Assembly (NCBI GenBank): GCA_946613885.1
Contig: CAMOGA010000007.1
Span: 1 to 60,768, forward strand
Source of the DNA: an uncultured Pseudomonadota bacterium
Lineage (GTDB): Bacteria > Pseudomonadota > Alphaproteobacteria > Rs-D84
Direction of reading: 5' to 3'
DNA length: 60,768 nucleotides
Shown here one piece after another: positions 17,246 through 27,188 of this stretch. Under the pieces are notes generated by a model. It was not told the DNA's origin and did not search any database. It saw only the letters and a program-made list of their open reading frames with translations. The position numbers and the translations under genes were made by a program. Within the stretch, counting starts at the first letter, position 1, and each line of letters starts with the position of its first letter.

Positions 17246-17725
17246 TCATATAACCCTGTCCAACATCCAATCGTGCAACCATAAAATATATCCCCTGATT
17301 TCATAATCTGGATACGCAGAACGCAACAATATTGCATATTCTCGCAATTGTTTTTTGTATTTTTCAATAAATTCTGTTTTATCGATATCTGTTTTGTAAT
17401 CAATAAAATCCACAGTTTTCGAACCATGATTTATTAATAATCTGTCGATACGGCGCGAAACAAAAACACCATTTATATAACCCGCAATTGGTACCTCAGT
17501 TTGTGGAAAATTAGTCGCAGCAAAGAACGGCAACAAATCCGCACGATTTTTTATAATTTCCAGAATATCCGTATCGCCAACACTACGCTCACCCGCATGT
17601 ACAACAACACGTTGCATTTTTGTATGCATATCTGTCCCCGATTTTGTTGCAAATTCTTTATTCTTTGCACCAGTCAAAAAATCTTTTAAATTCTGTGTCA
17701 TTTGTAATCCGTATTGTGTTATCAT
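17246..17725 (-). CDS. addA: AddA C-terminal nuclease part (split gene)
   Basis: Encodes the PD-(D/E)XK nuclease domain that normally forms the C-terminus of the AddA helicase-nuclease. Visible are GTDMHTKMQ (the domain's conserved His), RIDRLLIN and the catalytic VDFIDYKTD, then KKQLREYAILL, the usual QLxxY motif. It overlaps the helicase gene by 68 bases in the +1 frame. A single-base change, for example in the A6/T6 run at 17676-17681, would fuse the two into a protein of about 1040 residues. It may be a true split with coupled translation (ATG at 17725 or 17701), a frameshift mutation, or a sequencing error. Confidence 0.75.
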   Translation of the reverse strand: MITQYGLQMTQNLKDFLTGAKNKEFATKSGTDMHTKMQRVVVHAGERSVGDTDILEIIKNRADLLPFFAATNFPQTEVPIAGYINGVFVSRRIDRLLINHGSKTVDFIDYKTDIDKTEFIEKYKKQLREYAILLRSAYPDYEIRGYILWLHDWMLDRVI

Positions 17726-20303
17726 CTATAAACAAATCCTGAGCAGACGAAAAAACATTCCATAATTGTTTATGCCACACCATATCGGGTGCACGTTCAC
17801 TGTCGCAGCCATAAATATACAATTCATCACGCGCACGTGTCATCGCAACATACAACAATCTATAATATTCTGCAACGGAATCCTGTTTATTTTTGTCGAC
17901 AATTTCTTGAACAATCTGTGAATTTCCGGTTTTCCATAACCACAAATCATATTGTTCTTTATCATGTAAATGATTTGTATTTAATATTGCCTCTGATTTC
18001 GGAAAGGTTAGTGTATCAATCAAGAACACAATTTTAGAATCCAACCCCTTACTGCCATGAACCGTCATTATACGAACACCACTCGAAGCATCCATATCAC
18101 GTTTAATCTCACTATCACCTGTAATGAACCATTTTATAAAATGGTAAAGTGTACCAGGTTGTGTTCTTTCATATGCCAAAGCCATTGTCATAAATTCTTC
18201 TATTGGGTCAATAATCTGTTTACCCAATGCAGAAACAAATTTATTTCTGTTATTATTTTTATTTAAAACATATGTAAAAAATGTATATGGCCCCATGTTT
18301 TTTGATTTTTCAATTATATCTAATAAATCATTATAAACATCCGGACAATTATCACGTAAAACATCAAAAACTGTCAAAGTTTTATCCGTATTTTTAATTT
18401 TACACAAATCAAAAATATCGTGTTCTGTCAATCTGTAAAACGGACTTTTTAACAAACAACACAAACTATAATCATCTGTATTATCTATACAAAACCTGAT
18501 TAAATATAACATATCTTTTATCGCAGAAAAAGCCGGCAATTTAACTCTGTCATTTCCGGCAATATCTATATTACGTTTCTTTAATGCATTTGATAATAAA
18601 TCAACAAAACCACTACGTTTTTGAACCAGTACCATTATATCACGCGGCAAAATATTTTTATCATGAATTAACTCAGCAATTTTGTCCGCCAACATATCTA
18701 CATACTTTTTGTTTTTTACAACACCTGTCTCTTCGCATGTAAAAGCATTATGCAATTCCACCAACCCCACATCGCCTTTGCGAAAACATTTGTGTTTATT
18801 GTTTAAAAAACCGGTTTTTGCAACAATATCAGGGCAATCAAAAAAACAATCCACCGTATCCAATATCGGTTTAGTCGAACGAAAACTCTGATTCAACGGA
18901 ACTTCGTGTATCGTACGATAATTTTGTTGTATTTGATTGGCAATCGCATCCCTGCTAAGCGCAAAAGCGCGCGGATCTGCGTTTTGAAAACCATATATTG
19001 ACTGTTTTGTATCGCCCACAACAAACAATGAACGATTATTCTCTACATCGCCATCTGTAAAGAAATCACCGGCCAACATACGCAAAATATTCCATTGTTG
19101 CGGACTAGTATCCTGCGCCTCGTCAACCAAAATATGTGACAAAGACACGTCCATTTGTGACAAAACCCACCCCATAACATCGGGTTTGGAAAATAATTTT
19201 TGCGTGTACAAAATCAAATCTTCAAAATCCAACAAATTCGACTCTTGTTTCATTGTTCTGTACACATCTGCAAAATCCATTGCTAAATCAAACAAAGCCA
19301 TCGTATTTTGAAACATTTTTTCGTTCAATAAATACTGCTGAATTTCATAAACTCGCGCCGCCTCGTCAGAAAAAACTTCATCACCCAAAACACGCTTTGC
19401 AACATCATTTTCTTTGGTTAAATACAAATCTTTGTATTTTTGAAAATCAATCGTTTTATCAATGTATTGTTTTGTAATATTAATTATATTTATTATGTAT
19501 TGAGCCGGTTTTTTTGATGATTTTTTAATCTGTTCTGCGTGGTTGATAATTTGTTGCAAATAATCCGGTTCAACAGACATATCAACATCGTTTTCTATAT
19601 GTAATATTTTACGTGTTGTTTCAATAAAATATTCACGATATTTATCGACATTATCAACTTGAAAAAAAGAACGATAACGCCCTAACAATAAATCACGTAA
19701 TTCATCCAAAAAATATTCCGATTTAATATCCAATATTTTATAAAAAGCATCCAATGTTTGTTGTTTATCTGCAATACCATTAAAAGAATTTTTTATCATA
19801 CGGTTAAAAGCATTATCCAACAATACAGATTGCGCAGAACCAGATACCAACGACCAAGTTGGTGAAATCCCGGCTTCTATTGGAAAACGATGTAATATTT
19901 CTTCACAAAAGCCATGTATTGTCTTTATTTTTAACATATCGGGATTATCAATATATGTAAAAAACACTTTGCGAGCAAATTCTAAATCACTGCTGCTGGG
20001 CGGATTGTTTTCTGATACAGATTCTAACAATTCTGACAATTCAGAATCATCGGCCATTGCCCATTTTTGCAATTCGTTTAAAATACGATTACGCATTTCG
20101 CCGGCCGCTGCATTTGTATAAGTTAAACACAACACCCCAGACACCGCATTGGTATTATATTTTCCATTTCTGAACAATATTCGCATTAAACGATGTACCA
20201 AAACCTTGGTTTTTCCGGTTCCTGCATTGGCTTGAACCCATATATTTTCAGACGGATTTGAAGCCGCCAATTGTTCAGATGAAAAAACTTCTTTTTTTAA
20301 CAT
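17658..20303 (-). CDS. addA: AddA helicase part (UvrD family, split gene)
   Basis: Superfamily I helicase of 881 residues. Motif I is ASNPSENIWVQANAGTGKTKVL (near residue 14-35), motif II is ILVDEAQDTSPQQW, motif III QSIYGFQNADP, and the late motifs VRIMTVHGSKGLD and LLYVAMTRARDELYIYG are intact. AddA works with AddB to resect double-strand breaks. The protein stops where the nuclease domain should continue, and that domain is found in an overlapping frame. AddB is not in the window. Start has AAGG 6 bases upstream. Confidence 0.88.
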   Translation of the reverse strand: MLKKEVFSSEQLAASNPSENIWVQANAGTGKTKVLVHRLMRILFRNGKYNTNAVSGVLCLTYTNAAAGEMRNRILNELQKWAMADDSELSELLESVSENNPPSSSDLEFARKVFFTYIDNPDMLKIKTIHGFCEEILHRFPIEAGISPTWSLVSGSAQSVLLDNAFNRMIKNSFNGIADKQQTLDAFYKILDIKSEYFLDELRDLLLGRYRSFFQVDNVDKYREYFIETTRKILHIENDVDMSVEPDYLQQIINHAEQIKKSSKKPAQYIINIINITKQYIDKTIDFQKYKDLYLTKENDVAKRVLGDEVFSDEAARVYEIQQYLLNEKMFQNTMALFDLAMDFADVYRTMKQESNLLDFEDLILYTQKLFSKPDVMGWVLSQMDVSLSHILVDEAQDTSPQQWNILRMLAGDFFTDGDVENNRSLFVVGDTKQSIYGFQNADPRAFALSRDAIANQIQQNYRTIHEVPLNQSFRSTKPILDTVDCFFDCPDIVAKTGFLNNKHKCFRKGDVGLVELHNAFTCEETGVVKNKKYVDMLADKIAELIHDKNILPRDIMVLVQKRSGFVDLLSNALKKRNIDIAGNDRVKLPAFSAIKDMLYLIRFCIDNTDDYSLCCLLKSPFYRLTEHDIFDLCKIKNTDKTLTVFDVLRDNCPDVYNDLLDIIEKSKNMGPYTFFTYVLNKNNNRNKFVSALGKQIIDPIEEFMTMALAYERTQPGTLYHFIKWFITGDSEIKRDMDASSGVRIMTVHGSKGLDSKIVFLIDTLTFPKSEAILNTNHLHDKEQYDLWLWKTGNSQIVQEIVDKNKQDSVAEYYRLLYVAMTRARDELYIYGCDSERAPDMVWHKQLWNVFSSAQDLFIDDNTIRITNDTEFKRFFDWCKE

Positions 20304-20311
20304 TTATAACC

Positions 20312-20340
20312 TTGCTTTATTAAAATAATTTTAGTATAAA
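20312..20340 (+). promoter_or_regulatory. promoter of the coiled-coil membrane protein
   Basis: TTGCTT and TATAAA with 17 bases between, followed by a leader of about 40 bases holding AGGAGA. Confidence 0.5.
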
Positions 20341-20387
20341 TTCCCTTAGAGTTCAAGGAAGTTATTATAAATCAGGAGAAAGAAGTT

Positions 20388-22307
20388 ATGAATCAAACTG
20401 TGTTAATTATCGCATTGTCTTTGGGATTTTTGTTGTTTGTAAATTTAGTATGTTTATTTTTTATTTCACGCAAATCTCAACGGGTTATGCAATCATTGCT
20501 GGAAATATTAACCCATCCAGAACAGGCAAACATCAAAGATGCCACACGTGTTTTGCAAACTTTATTCAAAGATGAAATTGATAAAATCGATAATAACTTT
20601 AAAACAATGTCAAACGAATTACAGGAACAAATTCGTCACACAGAATCAATTAAATCTATATTGGGCGAACAAAATGATAAATTGGTTGCTACTGCCGATA
20701 ATGCCGTGAAACAAATTTCTGTTATGTCACAAAGATTAGATAACACAGTTGATGGATTAAACAATATTGTAACATCATCGGGCTGGGCAGATGTACAACA
20801 CACAACAGATAATTTCAGTGCAACATTAGATAATTTATTAAACAAAATCTCTGAAACAACCAATACAACCGTTCAACACGCAACCCAAATTCAGGAACAA
20901 ATTGATAAATCTGCTGATTCAGAACGTTCTATAAATGAACAACTTAGTGCTTCTTTTGCTACAAACACCGAAAATATGGAAAAATTAACATCGGCCACAG
21001 ATGTATTGCAACAAAAATTAAACGAACTAAACACAAATGTCGCAACAGGATTTGAAACCGTCACAAAATCATCACATGAATACGATGAAACAATGCACAG
21101 TAACGATAAATTACTGAATGATTATTTAACAAAATTGTCTGAATTTACGAAACGTGCCAACAAAGAATTAACACACCAAGTTAACACCATGACAGAAACT
21201 GCGAATATTGTCGGTGCAAATGTTCGTCTGGCAGAAACCTCGATAGATAAACAGCTAAAAAAACTAGAAACAGCGATTGACGCACTGAACGATTCTACAA
21301 CAAATACAACAACATCGGTGCGCGGAATAACAAATGAATTGGCGGGATTAACCAATCGGTTTACTGGCGAAATTCATGAATTTTCTACCGGCGTTGTCAA
21401 AGAAATTCATGATGTATCCGGTGTTGCAAACGAAACATTAGAAAACACAAAAACTGCCGCAACTGAATTTGCAGATTCGGTAAAGACAATGGGAATTGGT
21501 GTCCGCGAAACATTAATTGAAATGAACAAAGCACACACACAATTGTCTGGTCAATCTGAAAATCTGATAAAAATGTCACGTGATACCACAGAACAATTAA
21601 AACCATTGTCTGAATTGATTGAAAAATATTATGTTGCCCTGCCCGATTTGGCGGCGGGTTCACGCGATATGAGCAATAATTTAAATCAAATAGTTAACAC
21701 ATTGATTGAAAAAATCAATGTTATGAAAACAACTATCTCTGAATCATTGGAAAATATTAATACATCATCTGCCACCTTAGGAGATTTGGCAGGTCAATCA
21801 CGTCAACAAATGATTGATTTAATGTCTGATTATGCCAAAGCAGTGGAAGCAATGCAAAGTTTAAACAAACAAATGATGGTGGCACGTGCATCTGCCCCGA
21901 TGGATGCAATTAAGGTTGCGCCTGCACAAAACTATAACCCAATCAGCACATCTGATTTTATGAACCAGGTTGATAAAATGTTTGGCAAACTATACGAACA
22001 GGCGGTTGATTTAACACGCGCATCTGGCGCAGAAATACCAGAAATTGTATGGAACAAATATAATGATGGCGACAACAAAATTTTTGCCAAATGGTTGGTA
22101 AAAATGTTAAACGCAACAAACAACAAACAAATCCGAGAAATGTTAAAATCTGATAAAGTTTTTAATTCCCAGGCAACACAATTTATCCATAATTTTGATA
22201 AAATATTAAATGGCGCAGACCACACAAACGATGCCACAAAAATTAAAAACACATTGTTAAAAACAGATCTTGGAATAATATACAGCGCAATTGTAAAAAA
22301 TATATAA
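20388..22307 (+). CDS. membrane-anchored coiled-coil protein (639 aa)
   Basis: Function not recognised. Residues 4-27 form a transmembrane helix (LIIALSLGFLLFVNLVCLFFI), then about 480 residues of nearly uninterrupted Thr/Asn/Glu-rich helix with heptad character, resembling signalling-receptor or apolipoprotein-like helices but lacking a methyl-accepting hairpin signature. The last 120 residues form a separate domain (SDFMNQVDKMFGKLYEQAVDL to the end) with Trp and Asp residues. Such anchored rods often organise division, polarity or envelope structures; this is inference. A strong AGGAG ribosome-binding site fixes the start. Confidence 0.7.
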   Translation: MNQTVLIIALSLGFLLFVNLVCLFFISRKSQRVMQSLLEILTHPEQANIKDATRVLQTLFKDEIDKIDNNFKTMSNELQEQIRHTESIKSILGEQNDKLVATADNAVKQISVMSQRLDNTVDGLNNIVTSSGWADVQHTTDNFSATLDNLLNKISETTNTTVQHATQIQEQIDKSADSERSINEQLSASFATNTENMEKLTSATDVLQQKLNELNTNVATGFETVTKSSHEYDETMHSNDKLLNDYLTKLSEFTKRANKELTHQVNTMTETANIVGANVRLAETSIDKQLKKLETAIDALNDSTTNTTTSVRGITNELAGLTNRFTGEIHEFSTGVVKEIHDVSGVANETLENTKTAATEFADSVKTMGIGVRETLIEMNKAHTQLSGQSENLIKMSRDTTEQLKPLSELIEKYYVALPDLAAGSRDMSNNLNQIVNTLIEKINVMKTTISESLENINTSSATLGDLAGQSRQQMIDLMSDYAKAVEAMQSLNKQMMVARASAPMDAIKVAPAQNYNPISTSDFMNQVDKMFGKLYEQAVDLTRASGAEIPEIVWNKYNDGDNKIFAKWLVKMLNATNNKQIREMLKSDKVFNSQATQFIHNFDKILNGADHTNDATKIKNTLLKTDLGIIYSAIVKNI

Positions 22308-22311
22308 ATAA

Positions 22312-22926
22312 TTATTTTTTTAATTGTCGCTGTTGTTTTATTTCATTTAAAAACCAACGCAAACGGTCATCCATTACTAATTTTCCAGGATGACTGACAA
22401 CAATATGTGTTGGCAGCAAATTAGCATTTTTAAAATCATTTAAATCACACGTATTTGCCTTGCGAACCTCTGTGTCGTTTGGCATATTTTGACGTGATTT
22501 GACAATATTTTCACTATTTTTTGGTGGTTGAAACCATAAAATACGAAAATCATATTGTTTATCTAGTTTGTGAATATTAAACCAATCAATCATTTGACGA
22601 ACATAGCGCGGTTGAATAACATCATATGTAAAATTTGCACCCATATGGTCAAAAATTTCAAATTCAGGAACACCGTACAACCATTTTTTATCCCCAGGTT
22701 TCCAAAACTGTTCGTTTACAAACAATGTAGTTGCAAATTTTTCAGATTCAAAATATTTTTCATCACGAAAATAATAATCCACACCATCTATTTCACCATC
22801 TCTCATTGGACGTGTTGTTGCAGATTTCAGATTATAAAATGCGCCATCTGGCAAAATATTTTTAACAAAATATGATTTACCACTACCTGATAAACCTGTG
22901 CAAAATAGAACTGTTTTTTTAACCAT
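22312..22926 (-). CDS. guanylate kinase-like P-loop protein
   Basis: P-loop GLSGSGKSYF near residue 11 and the GMP-binding segment SATTRPMRDGEIDGVDYYF near 35 are those of guanylate kinase, which converts GMP to GDP. After that the protein departs from Gmk: the middle has an unusual KPGDKKWLYGVPEFEIF, and the C-terminal 90 residues do not show the usual lid. Either a divergent Gmk or a paralogue with another substrate. Start chosen at the second ATG (22926), which has GGGG at a suitable distance; the first ATG at 22938 lies in the rpoD terminator tail. Confidence 0.65.
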   Translation of the reverse strand: MVKKTVLFCTGLSGSGKSYFVKNILPDGAFYNLKSATTRPMRDGEIDGVDYYFRDEKYFESEKFATTLFVNEQFWKPGDKKWLYGVPEFEIFDHMGANFTYDVIQPRYVRQMIDWFNIHKLDKQYDFRILWFQPPKNSENIVKSRQNMPNDTEVRKANTCDLNDFKNANLLPTHIVVSHPGKLVMDDRLRWFLNEIKQQRQLKK

Positions 22927-22940
22927 TTTTAACCCCATAA

Positions 22941-22961
22941 AAAACCCGCAAAGCGGGTTTT
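22941..22961 (-). terminator. rpoD terminator
   Basis: Perfect 9-bp stem AAAACCCGC / GCGGGTTTT with an AAA loop, ending in TTTTTT on the minus strand just past the rpoD stop. The Gmk-like gene begins inside its tail, so it depends on read-through. Confidence 0.75.
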
Positions 22962-22965
22962 ACAA

Positions 22966-25056
22966 TTAATCTTCCAAAAAGCTACGTAATTTACGTGCGC
23001 GTGTTGGATGCTTTAATTTATTCAATGCCTTTTGTTCAATTTGACGAATACGTTCACGCGTAACCCCGATGTATTCACCAACCTCTTCCAATGTGCAGGT
23101 TTTGTTCGTTGACATACCAAAGCGTTGACGCAAAACCGTTTCTTCTTTTGGATCTAATTCAGACAAAATCTGTGTCACAATTTTACGCAAATTCTTTTGT
23201 GCCGCAGATGTAAACGGATTTTTAGCCGTTTCATCGGCAATAATTTCTATACGCGAACTGTCATCTTCTGTGCCGACAGGTGCCTCCAAAGATATAGGTT
23301 TCAAATTAACCTTCATTGCTTTATGGATTTTTTCCACCGGCAAATAGATAATCTTTGACAATTCTTCCGCAGTTGGTTGACGGCCGTATTTATGCATAAA
23401 TTGGCGTGAAGCACGTTGTATTTTATGTATATTATCAATCATATGCACAGGAATACGAATTGTACGTGCTTGGTCTGCAATACTGCGTGATATGCCCTGT
23501 TGAATCCAATTGGTTGCGTATGTAGAAAATTTATTACCTAAACGATAATCAAATTTATCAACTGCCTTCATCAGACCGATATTTCCATCCTGAACCAAAT
23601 CAGAAAAATCCAATCCCAGACCACGATTGCTAGATTTTTTCGCAAATTTAATTACCAAACGTAAATTTGCCTCAATCATTTCACGTTTTGCACGCGCTGC
23701 CTCACTTTGGCCACGACGAACCAATTCTACAACTTTCTTATATTCAGCGGTTGGTTGACCTGTTTCAATAGCGATAGCGGTAATATCTTCTTGGATTTTC
23801 AAGACATCATCACGATGTTTGACTGCAAAATTCTGCCATGCTGCACTTTTGTTTTTTGCTAATTTTTTAACCCAATTACGATTTAATTCATTACCAACAT
23901 ATTCAGCCAAAAACTCTTCACGTTTAATCTTGCAAGACAATGCCAAACGCAACATTTTGCCTTCTAATCCCATTAACAACTGGTCACGTTGTGTCAATTT
24001 TGACATAATTTCGGAAATTCTATCATCGTTCAAACGAATTTTTCCAACATATTCAAATAATTCCAGACGCAATTTATTATATTTCTTTTCCAAATCTTCG
24101 TCTGGTTTAGATGACACCAATAAATTTTCCAAACGTTTTTGTTGTAATTTTTGCATACTGGAAAATATTCTTTTAATTTTGGTGAATAATTCCGTAATCA
24201 TTGGCATTAACGCATCTTCCATTACAGGAATTGGAACACCAGAAGAACTGCGTTGCCCATCTTCTTTTTTGGCATCTTCGTCATCTTCTTCCATGTCATC
24301 ATCATCATCGTCATCACTGGAAACAGATTCTTCCAAAGCATCTAAATCATCATCGTCCAAATCATCAACCTGATCAACACCTTTGGATTTCAAAGTATCC
24401 GCCAATGCGGCCAAAGATTTTTGTTCAGATTCACTGGAATACATCACTTCCAAATTAATGATATGGCGCAAACGAATATCTTCATTTAACAATTGTTGAT
24501 ACCAATCCAACATTGCCTGAATTGTCATAGGACTTTCGCACAAACCATAAACCATCAAACGAGATGCCGCCTCGATACGTTGTGCGATTGCAATTTCACC
24601 CGCCGCAGTTAATAATTGAACTGTTCCAATTTGTTTCAAATACGATTGGATTGAATCTTGAACGCCCAAAACCAGATTACCCGTGGAACTGCGTTCCAAT
24701 TGTTTTGCATAATGTTCGTAATCGTCATCATTAACATCAACCTGTTCGGCATCAGCATTTAACAAATCACGGGTTTTATCACGCGAATAAGAATCTTCAT
24801 CTTCTTCGTAATATTTTTCCATATCGCGTGTAAAACGATCACTATCAGTATCCAAGATTTCTAATTCCAAATCTTGTTTAAAAAATTCTACAACCTCGTC
24901 ACGTTCTTCGTCTGGAACTTCGTCTGCCTGAAAAGCCGCATCAACATCAGATTGGGATAAATATCCCACTTCGTTAGCAGACAAAGCCAATTCTTTTAAA
25001 TTTTCAGGTAAAGAATCAATTAATAATTTTGTTGCTTCATCTAGTTTTTTAGCCAT
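22966..25056 (-). CDS. rpoD: RNA polymerase primary sigma factor RpoD
   Basis: Sigma-70 of 696 residues. Region 2 reads NLRLVIKFAKKSSNRGLGL then DLVQDGNIGLMKAVDKFDYR and the promoter-melting FSTYATNWIQQGISRSIADQ; region 3 begins RTIRIPVHM; region 4 has the helix-turn-helix VTRERIRQIEQKALNKLK. The non-conserved region holds an acidic tract of Asp and Glu near residues 245-270, encoded by repeated ATC codons on the plus strand. This housekeeping factor is expected to read the TTGACA/TATAAT promoters listed here. Confidence 0.97.
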   Translation of the reverse strand: MAKKLDEATKLLIDSLPENLKELALSANEVGYLSQSDVDAAFQADEVPDEERDEVVEFFKQDLELEILDTDSDRFTRDMEKYYEEDEDSYSRDKTRDLLNADAEQVDVNDDDYEHYAKQLERSSTGNLVLGVQDSIQSYLKQIGTVQLLTAAGEIAIAQRIEAASRLMVYGLCESPMTIQAMLDWYQQLLNEDIRLRHIINLEVMYSSESEQKSLAALADTLKSKGVDQVDDLDDDDLDALEESVSSDDDDDDDMEEDDEDAKKEDGQRSSSGVPIPVMEDALMPMITELFTKIKRIFSSMQKLQQKRLENLLVSSKPDEDLEKKYNKLRLELFEYVGKIRLNDDRISEIMSKLTQRDQLLMGLEGKMLRLALSCKIKREEFLAEYVGNELNRNWVKKLAKNKSAAWQNFAVKHRDDVLKIQEDITAIAIETGQPTAEYKKVVELVRRGQSEAARAKREMIEANLRLVIKFAKKSSNRGLGLDFSDLVQDGNIGLMKAVDKFDYRLGNKFSTYATNWIQQGISRSIADQARTIRIPVHMIDNIHKIQRASRQFMHKYGRQPTAEELSKIIYLPVEKIHKAMKVNLKPISLEAPVGTEDDSSRIEIIADETAKNPFTSAAQKNLRKIVTQILSELDPKEETVLRQRFGMSTNKTCTLEEVGEYIGVTRERIRQIEQKALNKLKHPTRARKLRSFLED

Positions 25057-25099
25057 GAAAAAACCTTTGATTTCTTAGTTTTTAAACATAAATTATATT

Positions 25100-25630
25100 T
25101 TATTTGCCAGATTTACGTTGTACCCTGGCTACGGCATCACGAATTGCGGATTCCGAAACCAATCCCAACACAACAGGACTTTGAATCTGAATCACAGAAT
25201 AAGATTTATGTGTTTTATCACGGATAGATTTCACGGTTGGATTTGTACTGCGCATCAAACGTGCGATTTGACCATCTGTTAATTCTGGATAATTTCTTAA
25301 AATCCACAATATTCCACCCAAACGATTTTGACGATGTAATTTTGGGGTATAACCAACACCACGTTTGTTTTGCTTTTTTTGTGCTTCGACAATTGAGTCA
25401 CGCAATGTCAAGCGCGCATTTGGGTCTGCCTCGCATTTTTCGATATCTTCGCGAGTCAATTGACCGTTTATAATTGGATTTAACCCCTGCATTTTATTAG
25501 ATTCTGCATCGGCGATATTTTTCACCTCTAATTCATGCAGACCACAGAATTCACCAATTTGTTCAAATGTTAACGCAGTATTTTCAATCAACCAAAGTGC
25601 GGTAGATTTAGGCATATATGGATAATTCAT
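25100..25630 (-). CDS. trcR: cell-cycle transcriptional regulator TrcR (DUF1013)
   Basis: The start MNYPYMPKSTALWLIENTAL, then TFEQIGEFCGLHELEVKNIAD, NGQLTREDIEKCEADPNARL and the C-terminal helix-turn-helix TDGQIARLMRSTNPTVKSIRD are the full signature of DUF1013/TrcR, a DNA-associated regulator conserved across Alphaproteobacteria. This is the best taxonomic marker in the window. Start set at 25630, after AAAGGA and at the conserved MNxPxMPK; 15 further codons upstream are in frame but not part of the family. Confidence 0.9.
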   Translation of the reverse strand: MNYPYMPKSTALWLIENTALTFEQIGEFCGLHELEVKNIADAESNKMQGLNPIINGQLTREDIEKCEADPNARLTLRDSIVEAQKKQNKRGVGYTPKLHRQNRLGGILWILRNYPELTDGQIARLMRSTNPTVKSIRDKTHKSYSVIQIQSPVVLGLVSESAIRDAVARVQRKSGK

Positions 25631-25703
25631 GAATTTTTCCTTTGTTTGTACGCGGTTTAATATAGCACAAAACATACCATATTCAAGCGGTTTTTTATAA
25701 TTT

Positions 25704-27122
25704 TTATTGTTTTTTTACCAATTTAAATCCATTTGGCGTATCCATTACTGTCCAGCCCAAAGAATCAATCTGATTTCGCAAAGCATCGGCCGTTGCAAAA
25801 TCACGTGATTTTTTTGCATCCATGCGCTTTTGTGCTAAATCTGTGATTTCCTGTGGTGCAACAACAGATTCCAAATCGTGCAATTTGTTTGCCCTGTCCC
25901 TAAACTGCAATCCCAATAAATCGTCAACAAATTTTATCAATTCTAATTTGGTTTTTGCATTTACAGATTTATCTTTTAACAATTCTTGAACAACAACCAA
26001 AGATTCTGCTGTTTTTAAATTATCCGATACAGGTGCCAAAATTTTATCATGCCATTGATTGTATAATTCTTGATTCATTGAATCGTCCGATTTTTCATTT
26101 ATCAAATCAGCAATCTTTCGAACAATATTTTTATACCCAGCGGCGGCGGCATCCAATGATTCCATTGAAAATTCTACTGGCTGGCGATAATGTCCCAACA
26201 ATACCAGATACCGGTACGCCATTGGGTCATAACCTTTTTCTATCAACCCCTGAACAGTCCAAAAAGAACCGGATGATTTTGACATTTTCCCATCTTTTAA
26301 CAACAACCAAGCCCAATGTATCCAATAACGAACCCATGGTTTGCCAACAATCGGCTCACTTTGTGCGATTTCGTTTGTATGATGTACCTTGATATGTTCT
26401 TGACCACCGGTATGAATATCAAAATGTTCGCCCAGATATTTACTGCTCATCGTGCTGCATTCCAAATGCCAACCAGGAAAACCAACACCCCACGGGGAAT
26501 CCCATTCCATTTGACGTTTTACATCCTTTGGTGAAAATTTCCACAATGCGAAATCAGTTATATTACGTTTATTATTGTTTTCTATACGTGCACCGGCCTT
26601 TAATTCAGACAAATTTTGTCCACCCAACGCACCATATTCTGCAAATTTAGACGTATCATAATAAATACCATCACCCGGAATTTCATATGTATAACCCAAT
26701 TTTTCCAATTTTTGAATCCATGCAATTTGTTCTTGGATATGGTCTGTTGCGCGTGGGGTATATGTTGGACGAATAAGATTCAAAGAATCCATATCACGCA
26801 TACAATTTTTAATGTATTTATCCGCGACCTGCCATACTGTCATATTTTCACGAGCTGCGCCCTTTTCCATTTTATCATCACCAGTATCTTCATCACTGGT
26901 TAAATGCCCAACATCTGTAAAATTCATAACATGGGTCACAGTATAACCATTTGCCAAAAACATACGTTTCAAAATATCGTTATTCAAGAAAGTACGCATA
27001 TTACCCAAATGTTGATCCCAATATACCGTTGGTCCACACGAATAAAAACCGACATGATTTGGTGTAATTGGCGTAAAATCTTCCAATTTACGCGTCATAG
27101 TATTATATAATCTTATCTGCAT
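25704..27122 (-). CDS. cysS: cysteinyl-tRNA synthetase
   Basis: Class I synthetase charging tRNA-Cys. FYSCGPTVY near residue 26 gives a zinc-ligand Cys, HLGNMRTF is the HIGH motif, and KMSKSSGSF the KMSKS loop. The other zinc ligands are in [20 protein letters not shown] and GGQEH. The length of 472 residues is normal for the family. Start follows AAGGG. Confidence 0.97.
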   Translation of the reverse strand: MQIRLYNTMTRKLEDFTPITPNHVGFYSCGPTVYWDQHLGNMRTFLNNDILKRMFLANGYTVTHVMNFTDVGHLTSDEDTGDDKMEKGAARENMTVWQVADKYIKNCMRDMDSLNLIRPTYTPRATDHIQEQIAWIQKLEKLGYTYEIPGDGIYYDTSKFAEYGALGGQNLSELKAGARIENNNKRNITDFALWKFSPKDVKRQMEWDSPWGVGFPGWHLECSTMSSKYLGEHFDIHTGGQEHIKVHHTNEIAQSEPIVGKPWVRYWIHWAWLLLKDGKMSKSSGSFWTVQGLIEKGYDPMAYRYLVLLGHYRQPVEFSMESLDAAAAGYKNIVRKIADLINEKSDDSMNQELYNQWHDKILAPVSDNLKTAESLVVVQELLKDKSVNAKTKLELIKFVDDLLGLQFRDRANKLHDLESVVAPQEITDLAQKRMDAKKSRDFATADALRNQIDSLGWTVMDTPNGFKLVKKQ

Positions 27123-27188
27123 AATATCATCCCTTTGTTTTCCAACAAAATATAATAAAATATAAAAAATAATGCAATCAATATATTT

